Source of the DNA: Paenibacillus alkalitolerans
Lineage (GTDB): Bacteria; Bacillota; Bacilli; Paenibacillales; YIM-B00363
DNA length: 64,000 nucleotides
Assembly (NCBI RefSeq): GCF_016482785.1
Contig: NZ_JAEMXM010000001.1
Coordinates: 372,001-436,000 of the forward strand
Direction of reading: 5' to 3'
This document shows, piece after piece, positions 24,915 to 34,883 of the stretch (position 1 is its first letter; each line of letters begins with the position of its first letter). The notes under the pieces are model-generated. The model was not told where the DNA came from and ran no database searches. It was given only the letters and a program-made list of their open reading frames with translations. The position numbers and the translations under genes are program-made.

Positions 24915-25905
24915 CCAAACTCACCTCCTCTTCCACGTGCAGCCAACATCTCGCCTTCGAACCGGACTTCAATTCGAGCAGCGGCGGCGCATCGCTTACG
25001 CATTGCTTCATGGCGAATTTGCATCTCGGATGAAACCGGCAGCCGTCCGGCATACTGGAGGGCGCCGGGACCGTCCCCGGGATCGAATCAAGCTCCGTTC
25101 TCGTCTCTTCCAGCCGCGGTGTACTGTTCATCAGCCCTAGCGTGTACGGATGCTTCGGGTCTCTGAACAATTCGTAGACCCCTGCTTCTTCTACGACTTG
25201 TCCGGCGTACATCACGATCACACGGTCCGCCATCTCGGCGATCACACCCAAATCATGGGTAATGATCATGATCGACGCGTTCGTTTCATCCCTTAATTGC
25301 TGCATAAGCCTTAAGATCTGCGCTTGAATGGTGACGTCGAGCGCCGTTGTCGGTTCATCGGCGATGAGCAGCTTGGGATTGCAGGAAAGTGCGATAGCGA
25401 TCATTACGCGCTGCCGCATTCCTCCGCTTAATTCATGCGGGAACGATCGGAACACTTCTTCCGGGCGCGAAATCCCGACTTTTTTCAGCATTTCAATGCT
25501 TCTTTGTTTCGCCGTTTTCTTATTGACGGATTGGTGCAGCATAATATTTTCGGAAATTTGAAAGCCGACGGTCAGGAGCGGATTGAGCGATGTGAGGGGC
25601 TCTTGAAAGATCATCGAGATCGCATTGCCTTGCAGCTTCTTCAGCTCGCTTTCGGATATTTTCGTTAAATCCGTTCCCTCGAATATGACCTCGCCGCCTA
25701 CGATCTTCCCCGGCGGTTCTACCAGTCCCATCACCGAATATGACGTTACACTTTTCCCGCATCCGGACTCCCCCACGACGCCCAATACTTCACCCCGTTC
25801 GATCTTAAAAGATACGCCGTCGACGGAACGCGTCACTCCCGCCTCCGTCTTGAAATACGTCTTCAGGTCGCGGACCTCCAGCAGCGCTTGTCGTGTCGAC
25901 ATCAA
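24871..25905 (-). CDS. oligopeptide-type ABC transporter ATPase (OppD/DppD-like)
   Basis: A 344-residue ATPase with Walker [16 protein letters not shown] (near residue 40), signature [15 protein letters not shown] (near 155), Walker [14 protein letters not shown]-loop [14 protein letters not shown] and the C-terminal cysteine cluster ([14 protein letters not shown]). It forms a heterodimer with the downstream ATPase to drive import. Confidence 0.92.
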   Translation of the reverse strand: MMSTRQALLEVRDLKTYFKTEAGVTRSVDGVSFKIERGEVLGVVGESGCGKSVTSYSVMGLVEPPGKIVGGEVIFEGTDLTKISESELKKLQGNAISMIFQEPLTSLNPLLTVGFQISENIMLHQSVNKKTAKQRSIEMLKKVGISRPEEVFRSFPHELSGGMRQRVMIAIALSCNPKLLIADEPTTALDVTIQAQILRLMQQLRDETNASIMIITHDLGVIAEMADRVIVMYAGQVVEEAGVYELFRDPKHPYTLGLMNSTPRLEETRTELDSIPGTVPAPSSMPDGCRFHPRCKFAMKQCVSDAPPLLELKSGSKARCWLHVEEEVSLVEDRKQGTSTAVGG

Positions 25906-25940
25906 GCTCCCTCCCTTTCTTGTGCAGCATGAAACTTAAT

Positions 25941-26885
25941 TTACGACCGCCGGCTTTGCGTGCGGGGGTCGAATACGTCGCGCAACCAATCGCCCAAGAA
26001 AATAATGCCTAGCACCGTGATCGTGATCGCTATGCCGGGGAACGTGGAGATCCACCAGCTTGTGGCGATATGGTCCCTGCCTTCGTTGAGCATGTACCCC
26101 CAGGAAACGATCGGAGGCTGAATCCCTAACCCGAGAAAGCTAAGGGACGCCTCCAAAACGATATTGCCTCCGACCGTCAAAGTCGAAATGACGATGCAAA
26201 GCGATACGATATTCGGGAATATATGCTTGAACATAATCGTTCGATCTCGAGTGCCGATCGATCGCGCGGCTCGGACATAATCACGCTGCTTGATGCTCAG
26301 TACTTCCCCTCTGATCAGACGGGTATAGGCTGTCCATTCGGTAAAACCGATGACGAGGATCAGTGTCGTGACGCTCGTGCCGAATACGCCGATGACAACC
26401 AACATCAGCAAGATCCCCGGCACGGCCATCTTCGCATCGACGATACGCATGATAACGGAATCAAACCATCTTCCGCCGTAATATCCGCAGACGACCCCCA
26501 GCGTAATGCCTATGAATCCTGCAATGAATACCGATGCGACGCTGACCAGCAGAGAGATCTGGGATCCGTAAATAATGCGGCTTAACAAATCTCTGCCCAA
26601 ATTGTCTGTGCCCAAGATATGCTTTGTCGTGCCGCCTTCGATCCAGAACGGCGGAGCGAGCGTATTCCTCGCATTCATGACGCTCGGATCATGCGGGGCA
26701 AGGAAAGGCGCTAGAAGCGCGGTCAGCGCGACGACGACGATTATGACGAAACCCGCCGTGCCCGTTTTGCTCGCTAGCAACAGCCTGCTCCACCTCGTAA
26801 AATAATTCGGCTTATTGGCGACCGATACGCTCTCTCTTTGTACGGGATTTGCCAACTCGATTCGGTTATCTACTGACATCGCCAA
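25941..26885 (-). CDS. oligopeptide-type ABC transporter permease (OppC/DppC-like)
   Basis: A 314-residue membrane protein with about six helices. The N-terminal helix (FVIIVVVALTALLAPFLAP) is followed by the DppC-specific loop with LGTDNLGRDLLSRIIYGSQI and the BPD_transp_1 domain, with the EAA-type motif YVRAARSIGTRDRTIMFKHI that contacts the ATPases. The stop of the preceding permease gene directly abuts its ATG. Confidence 0.92.
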   Translation of the reverse strand: MAMSVDNRIELANPVQRESVSVANKPNYFTRWSRLLLASKTGTAGFVIIVVVALTALLAPFLAPHDPSVMNARNTLAPPFWIEGGTTKHILGTDNLGRDLLSRIIYGSQISLLVSVASVFIAGFIGITLGVVCGYYGGRWFDSVIMRIVDAKMAVPGILLMLVVIGVFGTSVTTLILVIGFTEWTAYTRLIRGEVLSIKQRDYVRAARSIGTRDRTIMFKHIFPNIVSLCIVISTLTVGGNIVLEASLSFLGLGIQPPIVSWGYMLNEGRDHIATSWWISTFPGIAITITVLGIIFLGDWLRDVFDPRTQSRRS

Positions 26886-27821
26886 TCACCCTTCGTATTT
26901 AATTCTTGGATCGATCAAGCGATAGGTTACGTCCGCCAAGAAGTTCATTAGAATGATGATTAGCGCACTTACGAAGACGACTGCTTGTACAACCGACATA
27001 TCGCGAACACTGATCGCTTTCACTAACAATTGTCCCATCCCCGGCCATGCGAACACCGTTTCCGTAATGACCGCGCCTCCGAAAAGCACCGCGACCTGCG
27101 TCGCCATAACCGTCACCACGGGGAGCAAGCAGTTTCGAAACGCATGCCGATAATAAATGATCACATTCGAGACCCCCTTGCTTTTGGCTGTGCGGATATA
27201 GTCCTGACTGAGGATATCCAACATACTGGAACGGATCAAGCGAGTAATTTCAGCCGCGGCTCCGCTCCCCAGCGTTATCGCAGGAAGGACAAGGTGCTTC
27301 CATGAGCCTTCACCGGAAACCGGAAAAATTTTAAGGATAATGGAGAACAGCAAAATAAGCATAATCGCCTGCCAAAAATTCGGAATAGCTTTCCCGACGA
27401 CAGAGAAACCGGAAATAAACAAATCGACGAAGGTGTTTTTCTTAATGGCGGAAAGGACTCCCAGCGGAACAGAAATGACGATGGCAAATATAATAGAGGC
27501 AGATCCAAGAAGCAATGTGCTCGGCAATCGTTCGAGAACGATGGACAAGGCGTCTTCCCGGTAGACGTACGAGATCCCGAAATCACCTTGCAGCAAATTC
27601 CACATATAAATGCCGTACTGAACGTAAAAAGGACGATTCAACCCAAGCGTCTCGCGTAGTTCCGCGATCTGTTCGGGTGTCGCGTTATCCGAAATCATGA
27701 GCGCGACCGGGTCGCCGGTCAAATAAATGAGCGCGAAAATAGCGGACGAAATAATAAATAGGATCGGTATGAACTGCAGTAAATACCTCGTCACATAGTG
27801 TTTCATGAGGTTCTCCACCAT
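26886..27821 (-). CDS. oligopeptide-type ABC transporter permease (OppB/DppB-like)
   Basis: A 311-residue permease with DppB features: TM1 (YLLQFIPILFIISSAIFALI), GDPVALMISDNATPEQIAEL and the LGLNRPFYVQYG segment, then BPD_transp_1 with YIRTAKSKGVSNVIIYYRHA. It is the first gene of the operon. ATG 27821 abuts GAGAGGGG; ATG 27806 (MKHYVTRYLL) with GGTGGAG seven bases upstream is the likelier true start and gives 306 residues. It forms the membrane channel with the next gene's product. Confidence 0.9.
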   Translation of the reverse strand: MVENLMKHYVTRYLLQFIPILFIISSAIFALIYLTGDPVALMISDNATPEQIAELRETLGLNRPFYVQYGIYMWNLLQGDFGISYVYREDALSIVLERLPSTLLLGSASIIFAIVISVPLGVLSAIKKNTFVDLFISGFSVVGKAIPNFWQAIMLILLFSIILKIFPVSGEGSWKHLVLPAITLGSGAAAEITRLIRSSMLDILSQDYIRTAKSKGVSNVIIYYRHAFRNCLLPVVTVMATQVAVLFGGAVITETVFAWPGMGQLLVKAISVRDMSVVQAVVFVSALIIILMNFLADVTYRLIDPRIKYEG

Positions 27822-27872
27822 CCCCTCTCAAGCTCCTGCTCTTCCCTTTACGTTATGTATCCAAACTTTAAA

Positions 27873-27889
27873 TGTCATATACAATGACA
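27873..27889. promoter_or_regulatory. palindrome TGTCAT-N5-ATGACA upstream of the oligopeptide ABC operon
   Basis: Perfect 6-bp arms lie 52 bases upstream of the first permease gene, with a related TGTCATTGGACA at 27913-27924. The 343-bp gap to the next gene is AT-rich and otherwise holds only the terminator at 28014-28045. The palindrome is a candidate operator for a dimeric regulator; which regulator is unknown. Confidence 0.4.
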
Positions 27890-28013
27890 TAATATCAACA
27901 AAGGTTTGGTTTGTCATTGGACAGATGTGCTAATTTTTCCGGTTAAGGTTGTTCATATTGGACAAACGGTAAGAGATAAAGATATATAACATTACATGTT
28001 TTGTAATATAACG

Positions 28014-28045
28014 CAAAAAATAAGCCCATGCGCAAATGCATGGAT
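28014..28045 (-). terminator. terminator of the J-domain-like gene
   Basis: CCATGC and GCATGG form a short stem with a six-base loop; on the minus strand it is followed by GCTTATTTTTTG. It lies about 100 bases after the stop at 28149. Confidence 0.55.
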
Positions 28046-28148
28046 TCTGACATACACCGATCGTAAGATTTTCAGGACCGGCCGCGGCGGGTGCGCTCAT
28101 TTATTATTTTGACGTTCGTGTGACGGCGTTACTTGCTTTAGTTGCTAA

Positions 28149-29099
28149 CTAATGCGCCGCCAGCGCCTTCAAATACTGTTCGATCAGCAGCAATGCGTTC
28201 TCCGGGTTCTTCGCGTCAAGCCGGATCCCGACGATCATTTCCTTCATGTGGAGCGGTAATTTCTTTGCAAGCGGACTGCTGCTGATGTCGATGCCGAATA
28301 CGTGCTCTTCACCGCTCACGGGAGCTTCGGGATCGGTGTTCCCTCTGAGCTCGTCGCGGTCCGGTACGAACGCGCGTACCGCTGCTCCCTCCGGCAAGAG
28401 ATCCTTAAACCGGCCTTCTACCACATCGTCCAAACTCATTAGAATGTCGTTGCGAGCCATCCACTGATAGCTGTCCGAATCCAAAATATACACGTCCGGA
28501 TGTTCGGTAGCCAGCTTTACTGTGACTTTCTGGAGCATTGCGTAATCCAAGGAATCCTGCGCATTCATATTGTAGGAGAGTACGTCGGCTTCCACCCGCT
28601 TCCACTCCGGGAATTGACCCAATATTGCCGCTTCTAGCTGATCCGTTCGATCCGTATCGCTCGGCAAGTAAAACCGTCCGAGGAACGACGCCTCCAGGTC
28701 GGCCGGCGGCAGCGCCGCAAGACGGGCTTGCTCCGCACGATGTTCGCTGTAAGCTATGATTCCGTAGATTATCAACGTTATGGCCGCAACACTCGCTAAT
28801 AAATGCCATTTATAATAGCTGAAAAAATGGTCCAGCTTCTCCGCATGTTTCGCATAACCCCTGTATTTCCCATATTGCTTCTCGTCCAACGCATTAATCG
28901 CTTGCTTGTTTTCATGGTCGACGATGAAACGATAGGCGCGATTCACATTACTGAAATCGAGCTCCCCTCCGTCCTCCTTGCGAATTTCCCGTTGCCGTGC
29001 TCTTCTCAGCAAGATCTCGTACCGCTTTTCGACCTCTTCGCGCGTTGCGTTCTCTGGGAGACCTAATGTTTCATAAGCTTGTTTCAAGTCGTTCATCAT
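28149..29099 (-). CDS. membrane protein with degenerate N-terminal J domain
   Basis: A 316-residue protein. Residues 5-70 have the helical pattern of a J domain (AYETLGLPENATREEVEKRY and VNRAYRFI), but the HPD tripeptide that stimulates DnaK ATPase is replaced (LLRRARQRE), so canonical co-chaperone activity is unlikely. A single membrane helix (WHLLASVAAITLIIYGIIAY) follows near residue 100. The remaining 195 residues would lie outside and resemble no family I know; they include an extracellular-binding-protein-like segment (VTVKLATEHPDVYILDSDSY). AGGTGAACGC precedes two adjacent ATGs. The gene is monocistronic. Confidence 0.75.
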   Translation of the reverse strand: MMNDLKQAYETLGLPENATREEVEKRYEILLRRARQREIRKEDGGELDFSNVNRAYRFIVDHENKQAINALDEKQYGKYRGYAKHAEKLDHFFSYYKWHLLASVAAITLIIYGIIAYSEHRAEQARLAALPPADLEASFLGRFYLPSDTDRTDQLEAAILGQFPEWKRVEADVLSYNMNAQDSLDYAMLQKVTVKLATEHPDVYILDSDSYQWMARNDILMSLDDVVEGRFKDLLPEGAAVRAFVPDRDELRGNTDPEAPVSGEEHVFGIDISSSPLAKKLPLHMKEMIVGIRLDAKNPENALLLIEQYLKALAAH

Positions 29100-29213
29100 G
29101 CGTTCACCTCATAAAAATTATAGAAACCGCGGCTTTTCGCTGTCAACAGCGGCAGCCATATTTATAGACTCAAGGGTTAATTCGGGCCGAGGAACTTCTC
29201 CCCGGCCGCACCT

Positions 29214-30749
29214 TTATCTCTTCCAATTCTCCACCTGCCAGATATCGGTTACCCAACCTGCATAGAAGGACGGTTCGTGAGAGACGAGTAAAATCGTCCC
29301 CGTGTATTTTTCGAACGCTTCTGTCAATGCGTTTTTTGCCCGGGTATCCAGATGATTCGTCGGCTCATCCAATACGAGGAAGTTGCAGCGGGTTAACATC
29401 AATTCGCATAAACGAACCTTCGACTGCTCTCCTCCGCTCAATGTGTTAAGAGGCTGCCGAATATGTTTATCGGTTAAGCCGGCCATGGCCAATGTTTTTC
29501 GGATATCTCTTTGCGTCAAATCCGGCCGAAAGGAGCATAGCTGTTCCAGCGGCGTTTGTTCGGACAAATAGTGCTCTTGTGCATAATAGCCGGCTATAAC
29601 TCGTTCCCCTAATCTCACTGTTCCGCGCAAAGGATTCAAATATCCCAACAATGTTTTAAGCAGCGTAGATTTACCGATCCCGTTGCAGCCCATAACGGCA
29701 ATCTTGTCTCCCCGGTTTATTTGCAGATCGCGGGGAGCAAACAGCGGCTCCGTGTAACCGATTTGTATTTGCTTTGCCTCCATAACCTGGGCGACCGGCT
29801 CCATATGAACATGAAACGAAAATCGCGGCCGCGGTCCTGCTGTCGGTCTTTCGATCCGGGTCATTTTTTCCAGCATTTTCTCGCGGCTTTTCGCTTGCTT
29901 CGCTTTCCGTATCCGGTTCTTTTGAATAAAGCTTGCTAACCTGTCGATTTCTTTCTGTTGCCGCTCGTATGCTTGTTGTGCCTGTTGTTTGCTTTGATCG
30001 TAATGGCTTAGGAATGTCTCGTAGTTACCAGAGTACCGTTTGAGCTGCTGATGTTCCAAGTGGAAGATCGTGGTCGTGATTTCATTCAAAAACGTTTCGT
30101 CATGCGAAACGACAAGGAATGCGTGCTCATACCGCTTCAAATAATCGGTTAGCCAAGCTATATGGGCGTCATCCAAAAAGTTTGTCGGTTCGTCAAGCAG
30201 TAATACATGCGGCTCCTCCAGCAAAAGCTTGCCCAATAACAGTTTCGTGCGCTGGCCGCCGCTCAGCTTTTCGACTTCTCGATCCAATCCGAGTTCCATA
30301 AGGCCTAACCCGGAAACGACCTCCTCAATCTTCGAATCGATTTGATAGAAATCTGATTGCTCGAGTTTGTATTGCAATTCGCCGTACCGGGCTAATAAAG
30401 CCTCGATGTCCCTCTCTGCCGCTGACATTTTCTCCGCTATTTGCAGCATGCTCCGTTCCAGTTCATACAAATGCGCAAAGGCACCTTGCAAAGTTTGCAA
30501 AATCGTAGTCCCGGCCTTCAACTCGATTTGCTGCCGAAGGAAGCCAAACTTTACATTAGGCAACCACTCGATTGTTCCCGTATCGGGGATCAAGTCCCCT
30601 GCCAAAATTCGCAGCAGCGTCGACTTGCCGACGCCGTTGCTTCCGACCAGGCCTGCGTGCTCCACACGATGTAAACGAAAACTAATTTCACGAAAAATTT
30701 GTTTATCCGCATACGTATGCGAAAGATTTGCGACGGATAATATACTCAT
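29214..30749 (-). CDS. ABC-F family ATPase (ribosome-associated, resistance/translation factor type)
   Basis: A 511-residue protein with two ATPase domains and no membrane helices. Walker A motifs are GLVGSNGVGKSTLL (near residue 37) and AVMGCNGIGKSTLL (near 350); signatures are KLSGGQRTKL and TLSGGEQSKV; Walker B/H-loop segments are LLLDEPTNFLDD...VVSHDE and LVLDEPTNHLD...LVSHEP. The linker between domains (about 240-300, rich in Lys/Arg) is the P-site tRNA-interaction region. Such proteins rescue ribosomes, and many protect against lincosamide, pleuromutilin or macrolide drugs. ATG 30749 is chosen because AAGGAGAG lies seven bases upstream. The attenuator-like leader favours a drug-inducible resistance role. 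Confidence 0.88.
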   Translation of the reverse strand: MSILSVANLSHTYADKQIFREISFRLHRVEHAGLVGSNGVGKSTLLRILAGDLIPDTGTIEWLPNVKFGFLRQQIELKAGTTILQTLQGAFAHLYELERSMLQIAEKMSAAERDIEALLARYGELQYKLEQSDFYQIDSKIEEVVSGLGLMELGLDREVEKLSGGQRTKLLLGKLLLEEPHVLLLDEPTNFLDDAHIAWLTDYLKRYEHAFLVVSHDETFLNEITTTIFHLEHQQLKRYSGNYETFLSHYDQSKQQAQQAYERQQKEIDRLASFIQKNRIRKAKQAKSREKMLEKMTRIERPTAGPRPRFSFHVHMEPVAQVMEAKQIQIGYTEPLFAPRDLQINRGDKIAVMGCNGIGKSTLLKTLLGYLNPLRGTVRLGERVIAGYYAQEHYLSEQTPLEQLCSFRPDLTQRDIRKTLAMAGLTDKHIRQPLNTLSGGEQSKVRLCELMLTRCNFLVLDEPTNHLDTRAKNALTEAFEKYTGTILLVSHEPSFYAGWVTDIWQVENWKR

Positions 30750-30799
30750 TTCCATTCTCTCCTTTAGCTTCATGCTGAAGCCAGCCGAGAGAACAGTGA

Positions 30800-30871
30800 T
30801 TAAAGAAATATTCGGTTCAAATTAAAAAATGGGCAAGGCGAACACTCCGCCCTCCCCATACAATGAGACAT
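30800..30871 (-). CDS. possible 23-codon leader peptide of the ABC-F gene
   Basis: The frame starts at ATG 30871 (MSHCMGRAECSPCPFF...) and runs right through the terminator hairpin, ending at 30800. Ribosome stalling on it would open the terminator. There is no good Shine-Dalgarno sequence before the ATG, which weakens the case, and the whole frame is short enough to arise by chance. Confidence 0.35.
   Translation of the reverse strand: MSHCMGRAECSPCPFFNLNRIFL
30823..30857 (-). terminator. intrinsic terminator within the ABC-F leader
   Basis: On the minus strand GGGGAGGGCG pairs with CGCCTTGCCC around a seven-base loop and is followed by ATTTTTTAA. It sits 75 bases before the ABC-F start, on the same strand, so it must be read through for the gene to be expressed. 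Confidence 0.75.
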
Positions 30872-31179
30872 TGTTAGAAAGGAATAGCGTTCTTTATCGC
30901 TGTTCTTCGGCTGGCTTATCCTGAAAAATGGGCAGACTTCTCCCGTTTAAGCCAAATTCCGAACTTGAACAGCCGATAAATGCATACTCCTTCCACCTCA
31001 TCTTGAATTTTAGTCTTACCTTTTCCATTATATTCACGTTCTCGGTCGTGTCAAATAACGGAAACAATTATAATAATTTTCGATGTCCTAACTCCAAATT
31101 ATCAATCAATATTCTTCATGTTTTTTGGAGAAACGAAATAGAATAAGTAGAAATACGTATGAGGAAACAGGAGAATGTC

Positions 31180-31743
31180 ATGAAGGAACGGACAAACGAA
31201 CGGATAACGGTCTATCGGATGAATGTTGATAATCATGATCGTAACGATAAAGAAAACAAGGAAACAAAACGTAGAAAAAAGCGAATCGGAATTATGGCCA
31301 GAACACAACTGATTTCGATAATAGCTATATTTATTAGTATTGCAGGAATGCTTTATTTCTATCATGAAAATATAAAATTAAACAATTCTCTATATTCCGC
31401 ATTTCAAATGGTGGATTCGTTGGAAGAGAAAGTGCAAGCTTTAGAAAACGACGTCCAATGGCCGGGAGAAAAAATGGTTTCCGGGATCACTGTTACCGAA
31501 AAAATTGAAAACTATATAAAGACGAAACACTTTTTTGTTGATGGTATAATGCCGCCTCATAAAAGTGACCCAATAGTTTTGATAATTAACTTTAGCTCGA
31601 ATGAGGTGTTAGAAATGAGCGATGAAATTATAGGCAAAGAAATGATGGGGCTATTAAGTTTAATAAAACGGCGTTTTGAAATGAATAATTACCCAACCTC
31701 TTCAAATTCGGATGAATTTAAAGTTACTATTAATGTCGACTAG
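31180..31743 (+). CDS. small single-pass membrane protein, unknown function
   Basis: An AT-rich frame of 187 residues from ATG 31180, chosen because AGGAG lies seven bases upstream (an ATG at 31159 has no good site). A very basic, Asn/Lys/Arg-rich cytoplasmic stretch (NDKENKETKRRKKR) precedes one membrane helix (LISIIAIFISIAGMLYFY, near residue 45-62), then a short coiled-coil-like segment (MVDSLEEKVQALEND) and an outer domain of about 100 residues that I do not recognise. It is transcribed towards the uronide operon and shares its terminator. Base composition differs from the neighbours, suggesting transfer. Confidence 0.6.
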   Translation: MKERTNERITVYRMNVDNHDRNDKENKETKRRKKRIGIMARTQLISIIAIFISIAGMLYFYHENIKLNNSLYSAFQMVDSLEEKVQALENDVQWPGEKMVSGITVTEKIENYIKTKHFFVDGIMPPHKSDPIVLIINFSSNEVLEMSDEIIGKEMMGLLSLIKRRFEMNNYPTSSNSDEFKVTINVD

Positions 31744-31782
31744 ATTTCAAAATGTTATATAACAAACGTCCCTAATAACAAA

Positions 31783-31815
31783 CACAACGGCGCCCGGTGA
31801 GCGCCGTTGTTTCTT
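31783..31815. terminator. bidirectional terminator between convergent genes
   Basis: ACAACGGCGC and GCGCCGTTGT form a perfect 10-bp stem with an eight-base loop, with TTTCTT on one side and TTTGTTATT on the other. It ends both the small membrane protein gene and the uronide operon. Confidence 0.85.
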
Positions 31816-31855
31816 ATTATCACGTGTATTGATTGGACCAGGTCCGATTCGATCA

Positions 31856-33385
31856 TCAGGTTACCGGTGCAGGGTTAAACAGGCATAATTCATTGTGAAG
31901 TCCCCATCGTTCGGCCCACGTTCGCTTTCGACCGCTTGCGACATCGATGATAAGGCGGAATATCTCCCAACCAACGTCTTCTATCGTAGCCTCACCGGTT
32001 GCGATTCGTCCTGCATTTACATCGATCAGATCGGGCCATTGATCCGCCAAAGAATTTCGGGTCGATACTTTAATGACCGGAACCATGGCCAATCCGTAAG
32101 GGGTACCCCGTCCGGTCGTGAATACATGCATATTCATTCCTGATGCCAGCTGCAAAGTTCCGCAAACAAAATCGCTTGCCGGCGTGGCGGCAAAAATCAG
32201 ACCTCTTTGCGTCGCCTTTTCTCCGGGAGAGAGGACGCCGGCAATCGGGCTGCTGCCTGACTTGACGATAGACCCGAGCGACTTCTCCACTACATTGGAT
32301 AATCCGCCTTTTTTATTGCCGGGTGTCGGATTGGCGCTGCGATCCGCTTCGCCCTTATTCAAATAATCGTCATACCATTTCATTTCCCGAATCAACCGGC
32401 GCCCGACCTCTTCGTTCATCGCGCGCGGCGTTAATAAATGGACGGCATCACGCACCTCCGTCACTTCCGAAAATAAAACCGTTGCCCCTGCACGCACCAG
32501 CAAATCGGCCGCATAGCCTACGGCCGGATTGGCGGTAACGCCGGAAAAAGCGTCGCTCCCTCCGCATTGCAAGCCGACTACCAGGTCGGAAACGGGACAA
32601 GTGACGCGCTGCCGGGAATTTAATTTTTTCAACCGCTCTTCCGCCATCTCCATAATCGACTGTATCATTTTGCCGAATCCATGATAATCCTGTAAAGAAA
32701 CGAGTTTAGCCAGATCTCCGTCAGGTATTAATTTTTCCGGCAGCAGCTTCTCGCAACCTAAACCAACGGCCATAATTTCCCCGCCGAAGTTGGGATTGGC
32801 CGCAATATTTTGAATCGTGCGAATCGGAATGACGGCTTCGGGAGCTTGTATCGCGACTCCGCAGCCATAGTTATGGTTTAAGGCCACCACATCATCGACA
32901 TTGGGGTACCTTGGAAGAATTTCTTCTTTAATCCGTTTTACTGCAAAATCCAGAACGCCTACAACACATTGAACGCTCGTAGTAATGCCAAGAATATTTT
33001 TAGTTCCGACGCTGCCGTCCATATTGCGAAAGCCTTCGAACGTATAGCCTTCAAGTGGCGGCAGCGGCGGCGGCACTTTGTTCGCAAGGGGAAGTTCGTC
33101 CAGCTCCGGAGGCTTTGGCAACCGGACTAACGATTCGTCAATCCAACTGCCTCTTTGGATGGGACGCGCAGCATACCCGATGATCTCGCCATATCGGATG
33201 ATCGCCTCATCCTGGTTCAAATCGGTTAAAGCAACCTTGTGTCCTTGCGGAACATTTTCCCTCAGCTCCAGGCCGCAGGCAAATGCAGTCCCTTTGGGCA
33301 ACCCTCTTGAGTTCACAATAATGGCAACATTATCGTTCGGATTGACCTTGATGTAAAGAGGCGATTCTTTTTGACCCTCTTCCAT
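31856..33385 (-). CDS. garD: galactarate dehydratase (UxaA/GarD family)
   Basis: A 509-residue two-part protein: an N-terminal SAF-like domain (residues 1-100) and a C-terminal dehydratase core with the family motifs [39 protein letters not shown] and [15 protein letters not shown], plus the conserved metal-linked CG segments. GarD converts galactarate to 5-dehydro-4-deoxy-D-glucarate. Altronate dehydratase UxaA is related, but the neighbouring kdgD and semialdehyde dehydrogenase genes use exactly the GarD product, supporting GarD. It is the last gene of the operon. Confidence 0.85.
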   Translation of the reverse strand: MEEGQKESPLYIKVNPNDNVAIIVNSRGLPKGTAFACGLELRENVPQGHKVALTDLNQDEAIIRYGEIIGYAARPIQRGSWIDESLVRLPKPPELDELPLANKVPPPLPPLEGYTFEGFRNMDGSVGTKNILGITTSVQCVVGVLDFAVKRIKEEILPRYPNVDDVVALNHNYGCGVAIQAPEAVIPIRTIQNIAANPNFGGEIMAVGLGCEKLLPEKLIPDGDLAKLVSLQDYHGFGKMIQSIMEMAEERLKKLNSRQRVTCPVSDLVVGLQCGGSDAFSGVTANPAVGYAADLLVRAGATVLFSEVTEVRDAVHLLTPRAMNEEVGRRLIREMKWYDDYLNKGEADRSANPTPGNKKGGLSNVVEKSLGSIVKSGSSPIAGVLSPGEKATQRGLIFAATPASDFVCGTLQLASGMNMHVFTTGRGTPYGLAMVPVIKVSTRNSLADQWPDLIDVNAGRIATGEATIEDVGWEIFRLIIDVASGRKRTWAERWGLHNELCLFNPAPVT

Positions 33386-33422
33386 TACCTTTAGTCACTC
33401 TCCTTTTATGCTGGACATGATA

Positions 33423-34883
33423 TTATTTTATGAACACGGTTTTAATAGAGGTGAAAAACTCTATGGCTGCGCGACCTTGTTCCCGTGAGTGAGAGCTGGA
33501 TTGCTTCATTCCCCCGAACGGCGCCTGCATCTCCACCCCGGCACTTTCCGCGTTAATACGAATAAGTCCCGCATCCATCTCGTTGATAAAGGCAAGCATA
33601 CGGCTAATATTCGTAGTGAAAATAGAAGCGCTAAGTCCATATTCAACATCGTTAGCCAATGCTAGCGCCTCTTCAATCGAATCCGCTTTCATTAAAGCAA
33701 GCACCGGTCCGAAGATCTCTTCTTGAGCTATAGTCATATTGGACGCTACATTTTCGAAAACCGTCGGTTCCACAAAGAATCCGTTTTCGTACCCCGGCCC
33801 TTGAAGCCTTTTGCCGCCGAAGATCAATGCCGCTCCTTCTTCAATCCCCTTCTGAATATAAGAGACCACTGTTTCTAACTGGCTTTCGTTGGCGCAAGGT
33901 CCCATCCAGGTGCCTTCCTTCATGCCGTCCCCCACGGTAATCTCCTGCAGCTTCTGAAGCATCCTTTCCTTAAATGGCTCGTAAACCTCGCGTTGCACGA
34001 TAACTCTGCTTGTCGCCGTACATTTCTGGCCAGTTGAACGCAGCCCGCCGCTGATCGTGGCCTCCACGGCAAGATCGAGGTCGGCATCGTTTTCCACGAT
34101 AACCGGGTTTTTCCCGCCCATTTCCAGCTGGTATTTGGCCCCTCGGGCAAGTGCGGCCTGACCGATTCGTTTGCCCACCCCGTTAGAGCCGGTGAAAGTA
34201 ATTCCGTCCACATCAGGGTGCTGGGCCAATCCTTGTCCGATGACGGAGCCTGGCCCCGTCAGCATGTTGATTACTCCGGCGGGTAAACCCGCTTCGACAA
34301 AGCATTCGATGACCTTGGCGCAAGTGACTGCGGTTTCGGAGGCCGGTTTCAATACTACCGTATTGCCATAGATCAAGGCGGGAGCCATCTTCCAAATCGG
34401 GATGGCGACAGGGAAATTCCAAGGGGTAATAACCCCAACGACCCCTAAAGGCACTCGTGTCGTAAACATCAAAGCGCTGCTGTCCGTGGACGGTATCACC
34501 TCTCCGACGGAACGCATCCCTTCCCCTGCATAATAGCGTAATATGGCTGCTCCTCTTGCCGTTTCTCCCTTTGCTTCCGGGAACGTTTTGCCCATCTCTC
34601 TTGTCATCGTTTCGGCAATTTCATCCAATCTTCTTTCCAAAATGGATGCAGCTTTGAATAAATAATCTCCTCTCGCGCTGCCCGATAGCTTCTTCCATTG
34701 TTTCTGGGCTTCTTTTGCGCCGGACACCGCTTTGTTTAAATCATCCAAAGACGAATGTTGATAATACCCGACAATCTCATGTGTATTCGCCGGATTGATG
34801 CTTTCCTTTACATCGCCGGTCGAAGACGCCGTCCATTCTCCATTGATATAATTGAAATAATTTCGGATTTCAGTTGCTTTCAT
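33423..34883 (-). CDS. gucD: 2,5-dioxovalerate (alpha-ketoglutarate semialdehyde) dehydrogenase
   Basis: A 486-residue aldehyde dehydrogenase. The NAD-binding region has [14 protein letters not shown], the general base Glu is in [13 protein letters not shown] (near residue 255) and the catalytic Cys in [13 protein letters not shown] (near 289). Together with the upstream kdgD gene, with which it overlaps by 14 bases, it completes the pathway from 5-dehydro-4-deoxyglucarate to 2-oxoglutarate, as in the Bacillus subtilis ycbC-ycbD pair. The specificity is inferred from context rather than from residues. Confidence 0.85.
   Translation of the reverse strand: MKATEIRNYFNYINGEWTASSTGDVKESINPANTHEIVGYYQHSSLDDLNKAVSGAKEAQKQWKKLSGSARGDYLFKAASILERRLDEIAETMTREMGKTFPEAKGETARGAAILRYYAGEGMRSVGEVIPSTDSSALMFTTRVPLGVVGVITPWNFPVAIPIWKMAPALIYGNTVVLKPASETAVTCAKVIECFVEAGLPAGVINMLTGPGSVIGQGLAQHPDVDGITFTGSNGVGKRIGQAALARGAKYQLEMGGKNPVIVENDADLDLAVEATISGGLRSTGQKCTATSRVIVQREVYEPFKERMLQKLQEITVGDGMKEGTWMGPCANESQLETVVSYIQKGIEEGAALIFGGKRLQGPGYENGFFVEPTVFENVASNMTIAQEEIFGPVLALMKADSIEEALALANDVEYGLSASIFTTNISRMLAFINEMDAGLIRINAESAGVEMQAPFGGMKQSSSHSREQGRAAIEFFTSIKTVFIK

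Larger units (their letters stand above)
30778..30917 (-). promoter_or_regulatory. ABC-F gene leader: long inverted repeat enclosing an internal terminator
   Basis: Nearly complementary arms at 30778-30796 (AAGCCAGCCGAgAGAACAG) and 30900-30917 bracket about 100 bases of leader. Inside lie a short leader frame (30800-30871) and a classical terminator (30823-30857). The outer helix ends just before the Shine-Dalgarno of the ABC-F gene. Terminator plus leader peptide plus alternative pairing is the usual layout of antibiotic-responsive attenuation upstream of ABC-F resistance genes. Confidence 0.6.

Noticed and set aside
30918-30960. second terminator-like hairpin (GGGAGA...TCTGCCC) upstream in the ABC-F leader
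   Set aside because: The stem has a bulge and only five or six pairs; the U-run is there but the hairpin is too weak to rely on.
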